Shown: positions 50,809 to 59,010 of the stretch, piece by piece
Numbering within the stretch: position 1 is the stretch's first letter
Layout: every line of letters starts with the position of its first letter
The notes under the pieces: model-generated
Databases searched by the model: none
Told to the model about the DNA's origin: nothing
What the model saw: the letters and a program-made list of their open reading frames with translations, nothing else
Made by a program: the position numbers and the translations under genes
Assembly: GCF_000807775.2 (NCBI RefSeq)
Contig: NZ_CP047385.1
Span: 4,402,001 to 4,466,000 of the forward strand
Length of the DNA stretch: 64,000 nt
DNA from: Pandoraea fibrosis
GTDB taxonomy: Bacteria > Pseudomonadota > Gammaproteobacteria > Burkholderiales > Burkholderiaceae
Direction of reading: 5' to 3'

Positions 50809-51690
50809 CTGTGCCGGCAGCGCCGGCACGAGCGTGACGCGCGGTGGCGGCAGCATCGTCACGGCATGCATCTGGGCGCGCAACCAATCGCGCGGACTGC
50901 TCCCCGTCTTACGGCGGAACGCGCGCGCAAGGGCCGACGCGCTTTCGTACCCCACCTCTTCCGCCACACGCGCAATCGGCTGACCGTCGCGCAGACGCTT
51001 CTGTGCAAGACCGATACGCCAGTCCAGCAGATAGTCCGCCGGCGACTGCCCGATGACCTCGCGAAACTGCGCGGCGAAGTTGGCCCGCGACATATTCGCC
51101 GTCCCCGCAAGCGACTCCACCGTCCACGCTTCGCCCGGCTGATTGTGAATCACATGTAGCGCCCGCGCGAGTCGTGGATCGGACAATCCGGCCAGCATGC
51201 CGCGACTGACGATGCGCTGCTCCAGCACATGGCGCAACAACTGGATGACGAGCAGTTCGAATAACCTGTCCATGACGGCAAGGCGTCCGCACTGCGCACC
51301 GAACGCCTCAGTGAACAGCCAGTTCAGCGTGAGTTCGAGCGTGGAGAGCGATTTCGTCGGAAGCACGAGGTATTCCGGCAGCGCCGCCACCAGCGGATTG
51401 TTGTGGCCACCGTCGAAAGACAGCGAACCGCAGACCAATTCCGTTCTCGCGGCATCGCCCGAGAGCAATTGATGATGATTGCGGCGTGGAAAGAAAATCA
51501 ACGACGGTTCGACGATGTCCTGCCGCGAGCCGTCTTCGAGCACTAACGCGACTTCGCCAGCGCGTAGCAAATGCAAGTGTCCGCCGTCATGCGCGTCAAT
51601 GCCATAGCTGGCAATACCGCACAGGCCGCCGCTATGAAACACGCCGGCGCGAACGCCGAAATTCGAGATCAGGGTGGAGAGCCGGTCCAT
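50800..51690 (-). CDS. AraC-family transcriptional regulator with cupin sensor
   Basis: This 296-aa protein has an N-terminal AraC-binding/cupin_6 domain (GVFHSGGLCGIASYGIDAHD, HLHLLRAGEVALVLEDG, FPRRNHHQLLSGD). Two HTH motifs follow in the C-terminal third (VESLAGTANMSRANFAAQFR; ARVAEEVGYESASALARAFR with KTGSSPRDWLR). Members of this group often control short-chain oxidoreductases or respond to aldehydes. No divergent partner gene is obvious; the next gene on the left is the porin. Confidence 0.92.
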   Translation of the reverse strand: MDRLSTLISNFGVRAGVFHSGGLCGIASYGIDAHDGGHLHLLRAGEVALVLEDGSRQDIVEPSLIFFPRRNHHQLLSGDAARTELVCGSLSFDGGHNNPLVAALPEYLVLPTKSLSTLELTLNWLFTEAFGAQCGRLAVMDRLFELLVIQLLRHVLEQRIVSRGMLAGLSDPRLARALHVIHNQPGEAWTVESLAGTANMSRANFAAQFREVIGQSPADYLLDWRIGLAQKRLRDGQPIARVAEEVGYESASALARAFRRKTGSSPRDWLRAQMHAVTMLPPPRVTLVPALPAQAA

Positions 51691-51788
51691 GGCGCACTCA
51701 AGTTATCTAACCCGGTGCGCCGATTATGGAGGATTTGGCCAACGCTTGCTTGGGACCGGCATTTTTCCGTTCAATGACGATTCACACT

Positions 51789-52079
51789 TCAGGCGCGGTT
51801 GTCGCCCACGTTGGCGCCCGTGCCGATTTCCGCACGGACTTCAGCGCGCGAACGACCGGCCGAGGAACGTTGTTGCAGCAACGACGGATACGTCTGGAGC
51901 GATTGGTCGAGTTGGCCGGAGGCACGCGCCTGACGCAATTCCTCGCGCACCTGTGCGCGGGTGACGCCTTGCGTGGTAGCCGGTTGACCCACATCGGCGG
52001 TCTGCGTGTCGGCGAAGGCCGAAGCGGAAGCCAGCGTAGCGGTAGCGATCAGGGCAGCAGCGAAAATACGAGCGTTCAT
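51789..52079 (-). CDS. DUF4148 small secreted protein
   Basis: This 96-aa protein has a signal peptide (MNARIFAAALIATATLASAS, cleaved near AFAD) and the DUF4148 pattern TRAQVREELRQARASGQLDQ, then YPSLLQQ and a second half-repeat SRAEVRAEIG. Such proteins are common in Burkholderiales and have no known function. The longer in-frame ORF to 52262 is rejected because the signal peptide starts at 52079, behind a GAAAGGAG. Confidence 0.88.
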   Translation of the reverse strand: MNARIFAAALIATATLASASAFADTQTADVGQPATTQGVTRAQVREELRQARASGQLDQSLQTYPSLLQQRSSAGRSRAEVRAEIGTGANVGDNRA

Positions 52080-52363
52080 GATGAAACTCCTTTCGTTCGG
52101 CACTGAGTGCCGGTTGTCGATTTCCTCGATGCGCCTGCCTGACGCCTTGAAGGGCTGGGCAAGTGCTATCGGGTACGACTCAAGATTACGAAAGGGCGGG
52201 GCAAATTTCGCGGCTGCACGTCCGCAAGATGCGACCAATCGTCCAGATCTCGCGATCGCCATTAACCAGCGCTATGGCGTCGATAGCGAACGTCGATAAA
52301 CGGAACCAAAAGTCGGAAAAATGCTGAAAAACAGGCAGAAATGCGGATGAAGCGGAGAGGGAA

Positions 52364-52855
52364 TTACGATTCGGTCACGCGCCGCTTGACCTGGATGTCT
52401 GCGATGGGAATGGCGGCGGCCACGGCATCGCCGAGCAAGCGCCGCAACACGGCCGGCTGAGCGACCAGATCGGCCAACGTGTAGCCGTCCAGCACCGCGA
52501 AGTAGGCACGCAACGCCTCGCCCAGCACGCCTCGCAGATGGCACGCCGACGTGATCACGCAAGCGTTCTCGCCCTGACGGAAGCATTCGACCATCGCGAA
52601 GTCAGGCTCCATCGCCCGCACGACGTCTCCCAGTCCGATGCGCTCCGGTGCGCGTCCCAGACGAATCCCGCCGGAACGGCCGCGCACCGTATGCAGGAAG
52701 CCCAGTTGACCGAGCTTCTGCACGATCTTCACGAGATGGTTCTTGGGAATGTCGAACGCCTCCGCCACGGATTGCACGTGCACCAGCTCGTCGGGATGAA
52801 CCGCAACGTAGATCAGGGTGCGCAAACTGTAATCGGTATGGTCGGTGAGTCGCAT
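52364..52855 (-). CDS. Rrf2-family regulator, NsrR-like
   Basis: This is a 163-aa winged-helix protein: MRLTDHTDYSLRTLIYVAVH, then VQSVAEAFDIPKNHLVKIVQ and TVRGRSGGIRLGRAP. Three cysteines in the loop (ECFRQGENACVITSACHL) have the spacing of the iron-sulfur-binding NsrR group, which senses nitric oxide. It lies upstream of the DUF4148 gene and behind the Liv operon on the same strand, but no obvious target is adjacent. Confidence 0.9.
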   Translation of the reverse strand: MRLTDHTDYSLRTLIYVAVHPDELVHVQSVAEAFDIPKNHLVKIVQKLGQLGFLHTVRGRSGGIRLGRAPERIGLGDVVRAMEPDFAMVECFRQGENACVITSACHLRGVLGEALRAYFAVLDGYTLADLVAQPAVLRRLLGDAVAAAIPIADIQVKRRVTES

Positions 52856-53000
52856 TCAGCGGGAGCGGCGGGAACGAACGGGGCGGCACGGCGTGCCGCC
52901 CGGCAATCTTGCGAGCCAGTTTAACATGGCCTTGATAGGCATCTTATACGCCGCCAGAGCCCTGCGCGATGCCATTTCCCACCCTCCCGCCCCGCCGCGA

Positions 53001-54023
53001 CTAACCTTTGACGGCCCCGGCCAGCGCCGCCGGCCGAGTCGCGTTGCCGCGGCGTGTTCTCCAGCGTTGCGTCCACACGAGCCATTCGCCCACGATGCCA
53101 CGGCGGAACAACAGCACGCACAGCACGAAGATCACGCCCGTGACCACGCTCACCATCGAACCCAGGCCGGTGAACGCCTGCCAACCCGTTGCCTGCGCCA
53201 GCCAGTTGCCGATGTCGCCGAGCTTGGTTTCCAGCGAGACGATCAGCAACGCGCCGACGACCGGCCCGAAGCGGGTTCCCATGCCGCCGACCAGCGTCAT
53301 CAGAATGACCGATCCCGAGAGCGACCAATGCACGTCGGACAGCGTGGCAAAGCCGAGAACCAGCGTTTTCAACGCCCCCGCAAGGCCCGCCACTGCGGCG
53401 GAAAGGACAAACGCCAGCAGTTTGAAACGCTCCGCCTCATAGCCCAATGAAATCGCGCGTGGCTCGTTCTCCTTGATGGCCGCCAACACGCGGCCGAAGG
53501 GAGACGCAATCACCCGCGACATCAGCGCGAACGTTGCGGCGACCACGGCGAGCACCACGAAATACAACGCGAGATCGTGATCCAGCGATACGCCGAAAAG
53601 CGTCTGACGAGGCACGCCCTGCAATCCGTCCTCTCCCCCGGTGAATGGCGCTTGCAGGCAAAAGAAATAGAACATCTGCGCGAAGGCAAGCGTGATCATG
53701 GCGAAGTAGATACCCTGCCGACGGATCGCGAACAGACCGAAGATCAACCCGAACACGGCGCCGGTCGCAACGCCAGTCAACACCCCGGCCAGCGGCGACC
53801 ATGCCAGGTCGCGCATCGCATACCCCGCGAAGTACGCGGCCCCGCCGAAGAACGCGGCATGACCGAACGACAACAAGCCCGTGTAGCCGAGCACCAGATT
53901 GAGCGAGCAGGCAAACAGCGCAAAGCACAGCACCTTCATCGCGAAGACGGGATAGACACCGAGGGCGGGCAACGCCGCCAGCAGCACGAGCAACACAAGA
54001 TCGAAACGGTATTGACGCATCAT
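53001..54023 (-). CDS. Branched-chain-type ABC transporter permease, LivM-like
   Basis: This 340-aa permease has about ten helices. Family marks are NLVLGYTGLLSFGHAAFFGG, GLIFGLFAIRRQGIYFAMIT, and the C-terminal domain GLAGALKTLVLGFATLSDVH with VILMTLVGGMGTRFGPVVGA. It pairs with the LivH-like permease 7 bases upstream. ATG 54023 or 54020 are both possible starts; the longer ORF overlaps livH and is unlikely. It is the last gene of the nine-gene operon. Confidence 0.93.
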   Translation of the reverse strand: MMRQYRFDLVLLVLLAALPALGVYPVFAMKVLCFALFACSLNLVLGYTGLLSFGHAAFFGGAAYFAGYAMRDLAWSPLAGVLTGVATGAVFGLIFGLFAIRRQGIYFAMITLAFAQMFYFFCLQAPFTGGEDGLQGVPRQTLFGVSLDHDLALYFVVLAVVAATFALMSRVIASPFGRVLAAIKENEPRAISLGYEAERFKLLAFVLSAAVAGLAGALKTLVLGFATLSDVHWSLSGSVILMTLVGGMGTRFGPVVGALLIVSLETKLGDIGNWLAQATGWQAFTGLGSMVSVVTGVIFVLCVLLFRRGIVGEWLVWTQRWRTRRGNATRPAALAGAVKG

Positions 54024-54030
54024 CGACGAC

Positions 54031-54921
54031 TCACTTGTAGGCATAACCACCGAACAGACCATGCGGGCGCACCAGCAGCACGAGCGCCATGATCACGAAC
54101 ACGACCGTGGCCGAAGCCTCCGGGTACCAAAGTTTGGTCAGTCCCTCCAGCACCCCGAGGGCGAGCCCCGTGACGACCGATCCGGCAATCGAGCCCATGC
54201 CACCGATCACCACGATGGCGAAGACGGTCACGATCATCGGCTGCCCCATGATCGGGGAGACTTGCATGATCGGCGCCGCCAGCACACCGGCAAACGCCGC
54301 CAGCGCGGCACCGAACGCATACGTGAGCGTGACCATGAGCGGTACGTTCACGCCGAACGTCTCGACGAGCCTGGCATTCTCGGTGCCGGCTCGCAGCAGG
54401 GCCCCGATTCGCGTGCGCTCGATGACAAACCACGTGAGCGCGCAAGCGGCTAGCGACGCGACCACGACCCACGCGCGATAGTTCGGCAACACCATGAACG
54501 GCAGACGCGTGGCACCGGCGAGCAACGCCGGCCCCTCGAACGACATGCCCGACACGCCATACGCCGACCGGCCCAGCCCTTCGATGATGAGCGTGAGCCC
54601 GAGCGTGAGCAGCAGCCCGTACAGATGATCGAGCTTGTAGATGCGCGAGAGCAGCCCGCGCTCGATGGCCGCGCCCAGCAAACCGGCCGTCAGCGGCGCG
54701 ATCACCAGCATCGCCCAGTAGTTCAGCCCGAGGTACTGACCGCCCATCCACGCAACAAGCGCGCCGATCATGAAGAGCGCTCCGTGGGCAAAGTTGATGA
54801 CGTTGAGCAAGCCGAAGATAACCGACAGGCCCAGACTCAGCACGGCATAAAAGCAGCCGTTGACCAGCCCCAGCATCAGTTGGCTGAGCAACGCCGGCAG
54901 AGGAATATCGAAAGGATTCAC
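54031..54921 (-). CDS. Branched-chain-type ABC transporter permease, LivH-like
   Basis: This is a 296-aa permease with the typical LivH pattern GLVNGCFYAVLSLGLSVIFG, LLNVINFAHGALFMIGAL, GLLLTLGLTLIIEGLGRSAY and VFAIVVIGGMGSIAGSVVTG. It makes the membrane channel with the LivM-like protein. It follows livF by 21 bases in the operon. Confidence 0.93.
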   Translation of the reverse strand: MNPFDIPLPALLSQLMLGLVNGCFYAVLSLGLSVIFGLLNVINFAHGALFMIGALVAWMGGQYLGLNYWAMLVIAPLTAGLLGAAIERGLLSRIYKLDHLYGLLLTLGLTLIIEGLGRSAYGVSGMSFEGPALLAGATRLPFMVLPNYRAWVVVASLAACALTWFVIERTRIGALLRAGTENARLVETFGVNVPLMVTLTYAFGAALAAFAGVLAAPIMQVSPIMGQPMIVTVFAIVVIGGMGSIAGSVVTGLALGVLEGLTKLWYPEASATVVFVIMALVLLVRPHGLFGGYAYK

Positions 54922-54942
54922 GGCAATGACCTTCTGAACGGG

Positions 54943-55692
54943 TTACACGTTGAGCAGCGTCTGGAGCGCCTGCGTGTGGGCGGGCAATCGGTCGGCGTCG
55001 AATTGCAGCGCGATGCGGCCGTGCTCCATCACGTAAAAGCGGTCGGCCAGCGGGGCCGCGAAGTGAAAGTTCTGTTCGACGAGCACGATGGTGTAGCCAC
55101 GCGACTTGAGCGTCCCGATCATGCGCGCGAGCGTGCGCACGATGGCGGGCGCCAGCCCCTCGGAGATCTCGTCGAGCAGCAACAGCCGCACACCCGTGCG
55201 CAGAATGCGCGCAATGGCCAGCATCTGCTGTTCCCCACCGGAGAGCCGTGTGCCCGGACTGTGCCGGCGTTCGGCGAGGTTCGGGAACATCGCGTAGATC
55301 TCGTCCAGCGACATCCCGGATTGGCCGGCTTGCTTCGGCGCCAGTACCGCCGGCAGCAGCAGGTTTTCCTCGCACGACAGACTGGCGAAGATGCCCCGCT
55401 CCTCCGGACAGAAACCCACGCCGCATCGCGCGATCTTGCGCGTGGGCAGGCCAACCGTCTCGCGTCCGAAGATCCTGACCGACCCCTCCCGGGTATCCGT
55501 GAGGCCGAGAATGGCGCGCAATGTCGTGCTGCGGCCCGCGCCATTTCGTCCCAGCAGGCTGACCACCTCCCCTTGCCCGGCCACCAGATCGACACCGTGA
55601 AGAATGTGCGACTCGCCATACCACGCTTGCAAACCGCTCACCGCAAGCGCCGGAACGCTGGCCGCGACCAGCGAGGATTCGTGTGCCTTCAT
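54943..55692 (-). CDS. ABC transporter ATPase, LivF-like, with variant Walker A
   Basis: This is a 249-aa ATPase. The Walker A reads SLLGRNGAGRSTTLRAI, with Arg where all active ABC proteins have Lys. The remainder is intact: Q-loop near GFCPEERGIF, signature RLSGGEQQMLAIARIL, Walker B LLLLDEISEGLAP, and the switch His in IVLVEQNFHF is replaced by Gln/Asn-type NFHF as is usual in LivF. ATGA overlaps the livG stop. The Arg codon CGC could be a sequencing or real change; an ATPase relying on LivG alone for turnover is possible. Confidence 0.93.
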   Translation of the reverse strand: MKAHESSLVAASVPALAVSGLQAWYGESHILHGVDLVAGQGEVVSLLGRNGAGRSTTLRAILGLTDTREGSVRIFGRETVGLPTRKIARCGVGFCPEERGIFASLSCEENLLLPAVLAPKQAGQSGMSLDEIYAMFPNLAERRHSPGTRLSGGEQQMLAIARILRTGVRLLLLDEISEGLAPAIVRTLARMIGTLKSRGYTIVLVEQNFHFAAPLADRFYVMEHGRIALQFDADRLPAHTQALQTLLNV

Positions 55693-56468
55693 GCGTGCGC
55701 TCCCTCCAGTACGGCGTCTGCCGAGCCCATATAGGCTTCGCGCACGCGGGCGTCGGCGGTAACGGTGGCGTAATCGCCTTCGGCCAGAATCTCGCCCCGT
55801 TGCAACACGGTGATCGTGTCGGCAATGCCGGACACGACTTTCATGTTGTGCTCGACCATCAGCACCGTGCGCCCTGCGGCCACTTGCCGGATGAGCGCTG
55901 CCACCCTTTCGACATCCTCATGCCCCATGCCTTGCGTGGGCTCGTCGAGCAGCATGACGTCGGGCTCCATCGCAAGGGTGGTGGCAATTTCCAGCGCCCG
56001 TTTGCGTCCATAGGGCAACGACACGGTCAACTCGTCGGCATAGGCGGCGATGCCCACCTCGTCGAGCAATGCCATCGCGCGGGTATCCAGATCGCCCAAA
56101 CCCCGTGTGCTGCGCCAGAAGTGATAGGACTGACCGGTGGCACGTTGCAGTGCCACGCGCACGTTTTCGATCACGGACAGATGTCCGAACACCGCCGAGA
56201 TCTGGAACGAGCGAATCATGCCGCGCCGCGCCACTGCCGCCGGGGCGAGCCGGGTAATGTCTTCGCCCCGATAGACAATCTGGCCCGAGGTCGGCGTCAG
56301 GAACTTCGTGAGCAGGTTGAAGCACGTTGTCTTGCCTGCGCCGTTCGGGCCGATGAGGGCATGAATCGCACCGCGCCGGACCTTCAGGTCAACGCTATCC
56401 ACCGCAGTGAAGCCGCGAAATGCCTTGGTCAGCCCCCGGGTTTCGAGAATGATGTCGTCGTGATGCAT
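55689..56468 (-). CDS. ABC transporter ATPase, LivG-like
   Basis: This is a 259-aa ATPase with Walker A HALIGPNGAGKTTCFNLL, Q-loop GMIRSFQISAVFGHLSVIEN, a signature region of the LivG type (SLPYGRKRALEIATTLA, replacing LSGGQ), Walker B VMLLDEPTQGMGHEDVERV and switch His in VLMVEHNMKVV. ATG 56468 (MHHDDIIL) is chosen; the longer ORF to 56579 overlaps the DUF2848 gene upstream. It works with the LivF-like subunit. Confidence 0.94.
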   Translation of the reverse strand: MHHDDIILETRGLTKAFRGFTAVDSVDLKVRRGAIHALIGPNGAGKTTCFNLLTKFLTPTSGQIVYRGEDITRLAPAAVARRGMIRSFQISAVFGHLSVIENVRVALQRATGQSYHFWRSTRGLGDLDTRAMALLDEVGIAAYADELTVSLPYGRKRALEIATTLAMEPDVMLLDEPTQGMGHEDVERVAALIRQVAAGRTVLMVEHNMKVVSGIADTITVLQRGEILAEGDYATVTADARVREAYMGSADAVLEGAHA

Positions 56469-56472
56469 GCGC

Positions 56473-57180
56473 TTACCCCACCACCGGTAGCGGGGTAATG
56501 CCGTACCCATGTTGCAGGCGACGTTCCAATACGGGATCTTCCAGCTCGAAATCGAACCGCTCGGCCGAACGGATGCCACCTATGGCGGCCAGCGTGCCGC
56601 ACAGCATGGCCGTGCCATCCTCGAAGCGTCCACCGGCCTCGGCGAAGCGCTCGAGCAGGTCCTGCGGCGAGCGCATCGCCGTGACCGGCCCCTGCTGATA
56701 CAACACCTTCTCGCCACCGATGTTGGCGTAGCTGCGCAGCACGAGTCTGTCCCAATGCGCCTCGATATCGGCCAGTCGCCACAGCAACGCCGCGCAGGGC
56801 TTCTCGCACATCTGCTTCGAGACCGTGATGCCGTAGGTCTCGACTTCACGATCCGTGTGGTCCGACGCCACCCCCACATAGGTCTCCCCCGCGCTGCGCA
56901 CGAGCAGAAACTCGACCTCGCCGCTGCTCGCGCGCCCGCTCGCTTCGATATGCGATTGCGTCGTGAGCCGGTCACTCGATACCCGATAGAACATCGGTGT
57001 GGCCGCCGGGCGCTTCACGCCCAACACTTCCAGCTCACGGATGTGATGTTCCATCGCCTCGACGTCGCGCCCGGTCCAGCCCGCAATCACCAGTTGCTTG
57101 ATGGCGATATCGCGCTCGACGATACCGTCTGCGGTCTGCACTACGAAATGCATGAGATTCATCTTGCCAACTCCGGTCAT
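56473..57180 (-). CDS. DUF2848 family protein
   Basis: This is a 235-aa protein with the DUF2848 pattern: VIAGWTGRDVEAMEHHIREL, PMFYRVSSDRLTTQSHIEAS, SGEVEFLLVRSAGETYVGVA, DHTDREVETYGITVSKQMCE and KPCAALLWRLADIEAHWDRL. The fold resembles fumarylacetoacetase-like hydrolases, but no reaction is proven. It is placed between the substrate-binding protein and LivG genes, so it probably acts on the transported compound. ATG 57180 or ATG 57162 (GGAG 8 bases upstream, after MTGVGK) may be the start. Confidence 0.85.
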   Translation of the reverse strand: MTGVGKMNLMHFVVQTADGIVERDIAIKQLVIAGWTGRDVEAMEHHIRELEVLGVKRPAATPMFYRVSSDRLTTQSHIEASGRASSGEVEFLLVRSAGETYVGVASDHTDREVETYGITVSKQMCEKPCAALLWRLADIEAHWDRLVLRSYANIGGEKVLYQQGPVTAMRSPQDLLERFAEAGGRFEDGTAMLCGTLAAIGGIRSAERFDFELEDPVLERRLQHGYGITPLPVVG

Positions 57181-57197
57181 AGCCTGACTTCCCGAGA

Positions 57198-58439
57198 TCA
57201 CTTCTTCACGAGCGCGCACTGGCTCTGGGCGAGCGGACGAAACGCCTCGTTGGCGGGAATCGTCTGCAACACCTTGTAGTAATCCCAGGGCTTCTTCGAT
57301 TCCTTTGGGGACTTCACTTCCACGAGGTACATGTCGTGCACCATCAGGCCATCGGGGCGAATCTGCCCGCCTTTGGCAAAGAAATCGTTGACGGGCGTTT
57401 GCTTCATCGACGCCATGACCGTGTCGGCCTCGTCCGTGCCGGTGCGCTGCACGGCTTGCAGGTAGTGCATGACCGACGAATACGTTCCGGCGTGCACGAG
57501 CGTCGGCATCTTTCCGGTCTTGGCAAAGAAGCGCTGTGCCCAGGTGCGCGAGGCGTCGTCGCGATCCCAATAAAAGGCGGTCGTCAATGTCATGCCTTGC
57601 GCCGCGTCGAGCCCGAGGCTGTGAATGTCGCTGATGAACATGTGCAGGCCGGCAATCTTCTGCTTGGCCGGCCCGGTGATGCCGAACTCGCGCGCCGTCT
57701 TGATGGCGTTCACGGTGTCGGCGCCCGCATTGGCCAACGCGATCACCTTGGCGCGTGATGCCTGCGCTTGCAGCAGATAGGACGACAGGTCCGACGAATT
57801 AAGTGGGTGCTTCGCGCGGCCCACGACCTTGCCGTTCACGTGTTGCAGCGCTTCGGTGGCGTCCTTCTCCAGCGATGCGCCTAGCGCGTAATCCACCGTC
57901 AGGAAGTACCAACTGTTGTCGCCGCTGCGGGTCATCGCTTTGACCGTGTTCGACGCGAACGAATATGTGTCGTATGAGTACTGCACCGTGTACGGCGAGC
58001 AGTCCTCGTTGACGAGACGAGTGGTGCCCGCCCCCGTCACGATGGCGATCCGGCGTTTGGCTTTGGCGACGTTGGCGACAGCCAGCGCCACGGAAGACGG
58101 CAGCAAGTCCTCGACGACATCGACCTGCTGGTTGTCGAACCAGTCGCGGGCGATGGTCGCTGCGACGTCGGTCTTGTTCTGATGGTCGGCCGAAATCACT
58201 TTGATCGGCACGCCGTTGACCTTCCCGCCGAAGTCGTCGACGGCCATTTGCGCGGCAATCACCGAGCCCTTGCCGCCGATGTCGGAGAAGATCGACGACA
58301 TGTCGGTGAGCACACCGATCTTCACAACACCGTCGCTCATCTTGCCGGGCTGCGCCTGTGCGGCAGACGACATGGCGAAGGCGGCAGCGAGCACCAGAGC
58401 CGCCATTGACGTGATACGACTTGCGCGAAACGTAGACAT
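57198..58439 (-). CDS. ABC transporter substrate-binding protein, LivK-like
   Basis: This 413-aa periplasmic binding protein (peripla_BP_6) has a signal peptide MSTFRASRITSMAALVLAAA cleaved near AQAQP. Family marks: VVKIGVLTDMSSIFSDIGGK, GSVIAAQMAVDDFGGKVNGV, IKVISADHQNKTDVAATIAR, and SRAKVIALANAGADTVNAIK. It delivers the solute to the LivHM permeases. Its size and the operon suggest an aromatic or other organic acid instead of leucine. Confidence 0.94.
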   Translation of the reverse strand: MSTFRASRITSMAALVLAAAFAMSSAAQAQPGKMSDGVVKIGVLTDMSSIFSDIGGKGSVIAAQMAVDDFGGKVNGVPIKVISADHQNKTDVAATIARDWFDNQQVDVVEDLLPSSVALAVANVAKAKRRIAIVTGAGTTRLVNEDCSPYTVQYSYDTYSFASNTVKAMTRSGDNSWYFLTVDYALGASLEKDATEALQHVNGKVVGRAKHPLNSSDLSSYLLQAQASRAKVIALANAGADTVNAIKTAREFGITGPAKQKIAGLHMFISDIHSLGLDAAQGMTLTTAFYWDRDDASRTWAQRFFAKTGKMPTLVHAGTYSSVMHYLQAVQRTGTDEADTVMASMKQTPVNDFFAKGGQIRPDGLMVHDMYLVEVKSPKESKKPWDYYKVLQTIPANEAFRPLAQSQCALVKK

Positions 58440-58545
58440 GTTGTTTTCCCGATAGCCTGTAGAGGTGTGGTGTGGGTGAAACAGTCTCCCGACGGCGCGG
58501 CAACGCCCTCACGTTCGCCGCGCCCGATGCCCTGCCTTGAACGTG

Positions 58546-58926
58546 TCAGGCCGGGTCGTAATAGTGAATTTCGAGCAGCAGACAGCCGCCGTTCGACTTG
58601 AACGGGCCGTGGAACGCGCCGGGCGGACGGCACGCATAGGTGTTCGGTGCAAAGGCTTCGCCGCCCTCGCCCTGCGCGTCGTTGCCGACCGTCAGATCGC
58701 CCGAGACGAGATAAACCTCTTCCCAGTACGTGTGCACGAACGGCGCTTTGGTGTAGATGCCCGGCGCAAAGCGCAGCAAGCGCGTGCGGCTGCCGGCGCG
58801 GTTCGGCTCGTCGAGCGAGCCTGCGAGAATCTTCTGCTCGATGCCCGGGGGATAGCCCGGGGGCACCTCCCATCCTTCCTTCATATCGATGGTGTGAAAC
58901 TCGTCGTGCAGCTTGTTGATCGCCAT
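58546..58926 (-). CDS. Cupin-domain protein
   Basis: This is a 126-aa single cupin: LLRFAPGIYTKAPFVHTYWE, EVYLVSGDLTVGND, and NTYACRPPGAFHGPFKSNGG give the two cupin motifs (H..E..V-G and P..H). It was likely recruited for the same pathway as the monooxygenase; it could be a small dioxygenase or isomerase. AAAAGGAG lies before the ATG. Confidence 0.88.
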   Translation of the reverse strand: MAINKLHDEFHTIDMKEGWEVPPGYPPGIEQKILAGSLDEPNRAGSRTRLLRFAPGIYTKAPFVHTYWEEVYLVSGDLTVGNDAQGEGGEAFAPNTYACRPPGAFHGPFKSNGGCLLLEIHYYDPA

Positions 58927-59010
58927 GGGAACTCCTTTTCTGTGGCGGGTGACGCCGTGGTGGTACGGCAGTCGTAACGTTGTCGTGGGGGCCTGGCGGT
59001 GAAGCCGGAC

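Noticed and set aside
54020-55825. 601-aa minus-strand ORF across the Liv genes
   Set aside because: It is an out-of-frame overlap of livH, livF and livG, rich in Arg/Ala/Gly; the Liv reading frames have full family motifs.
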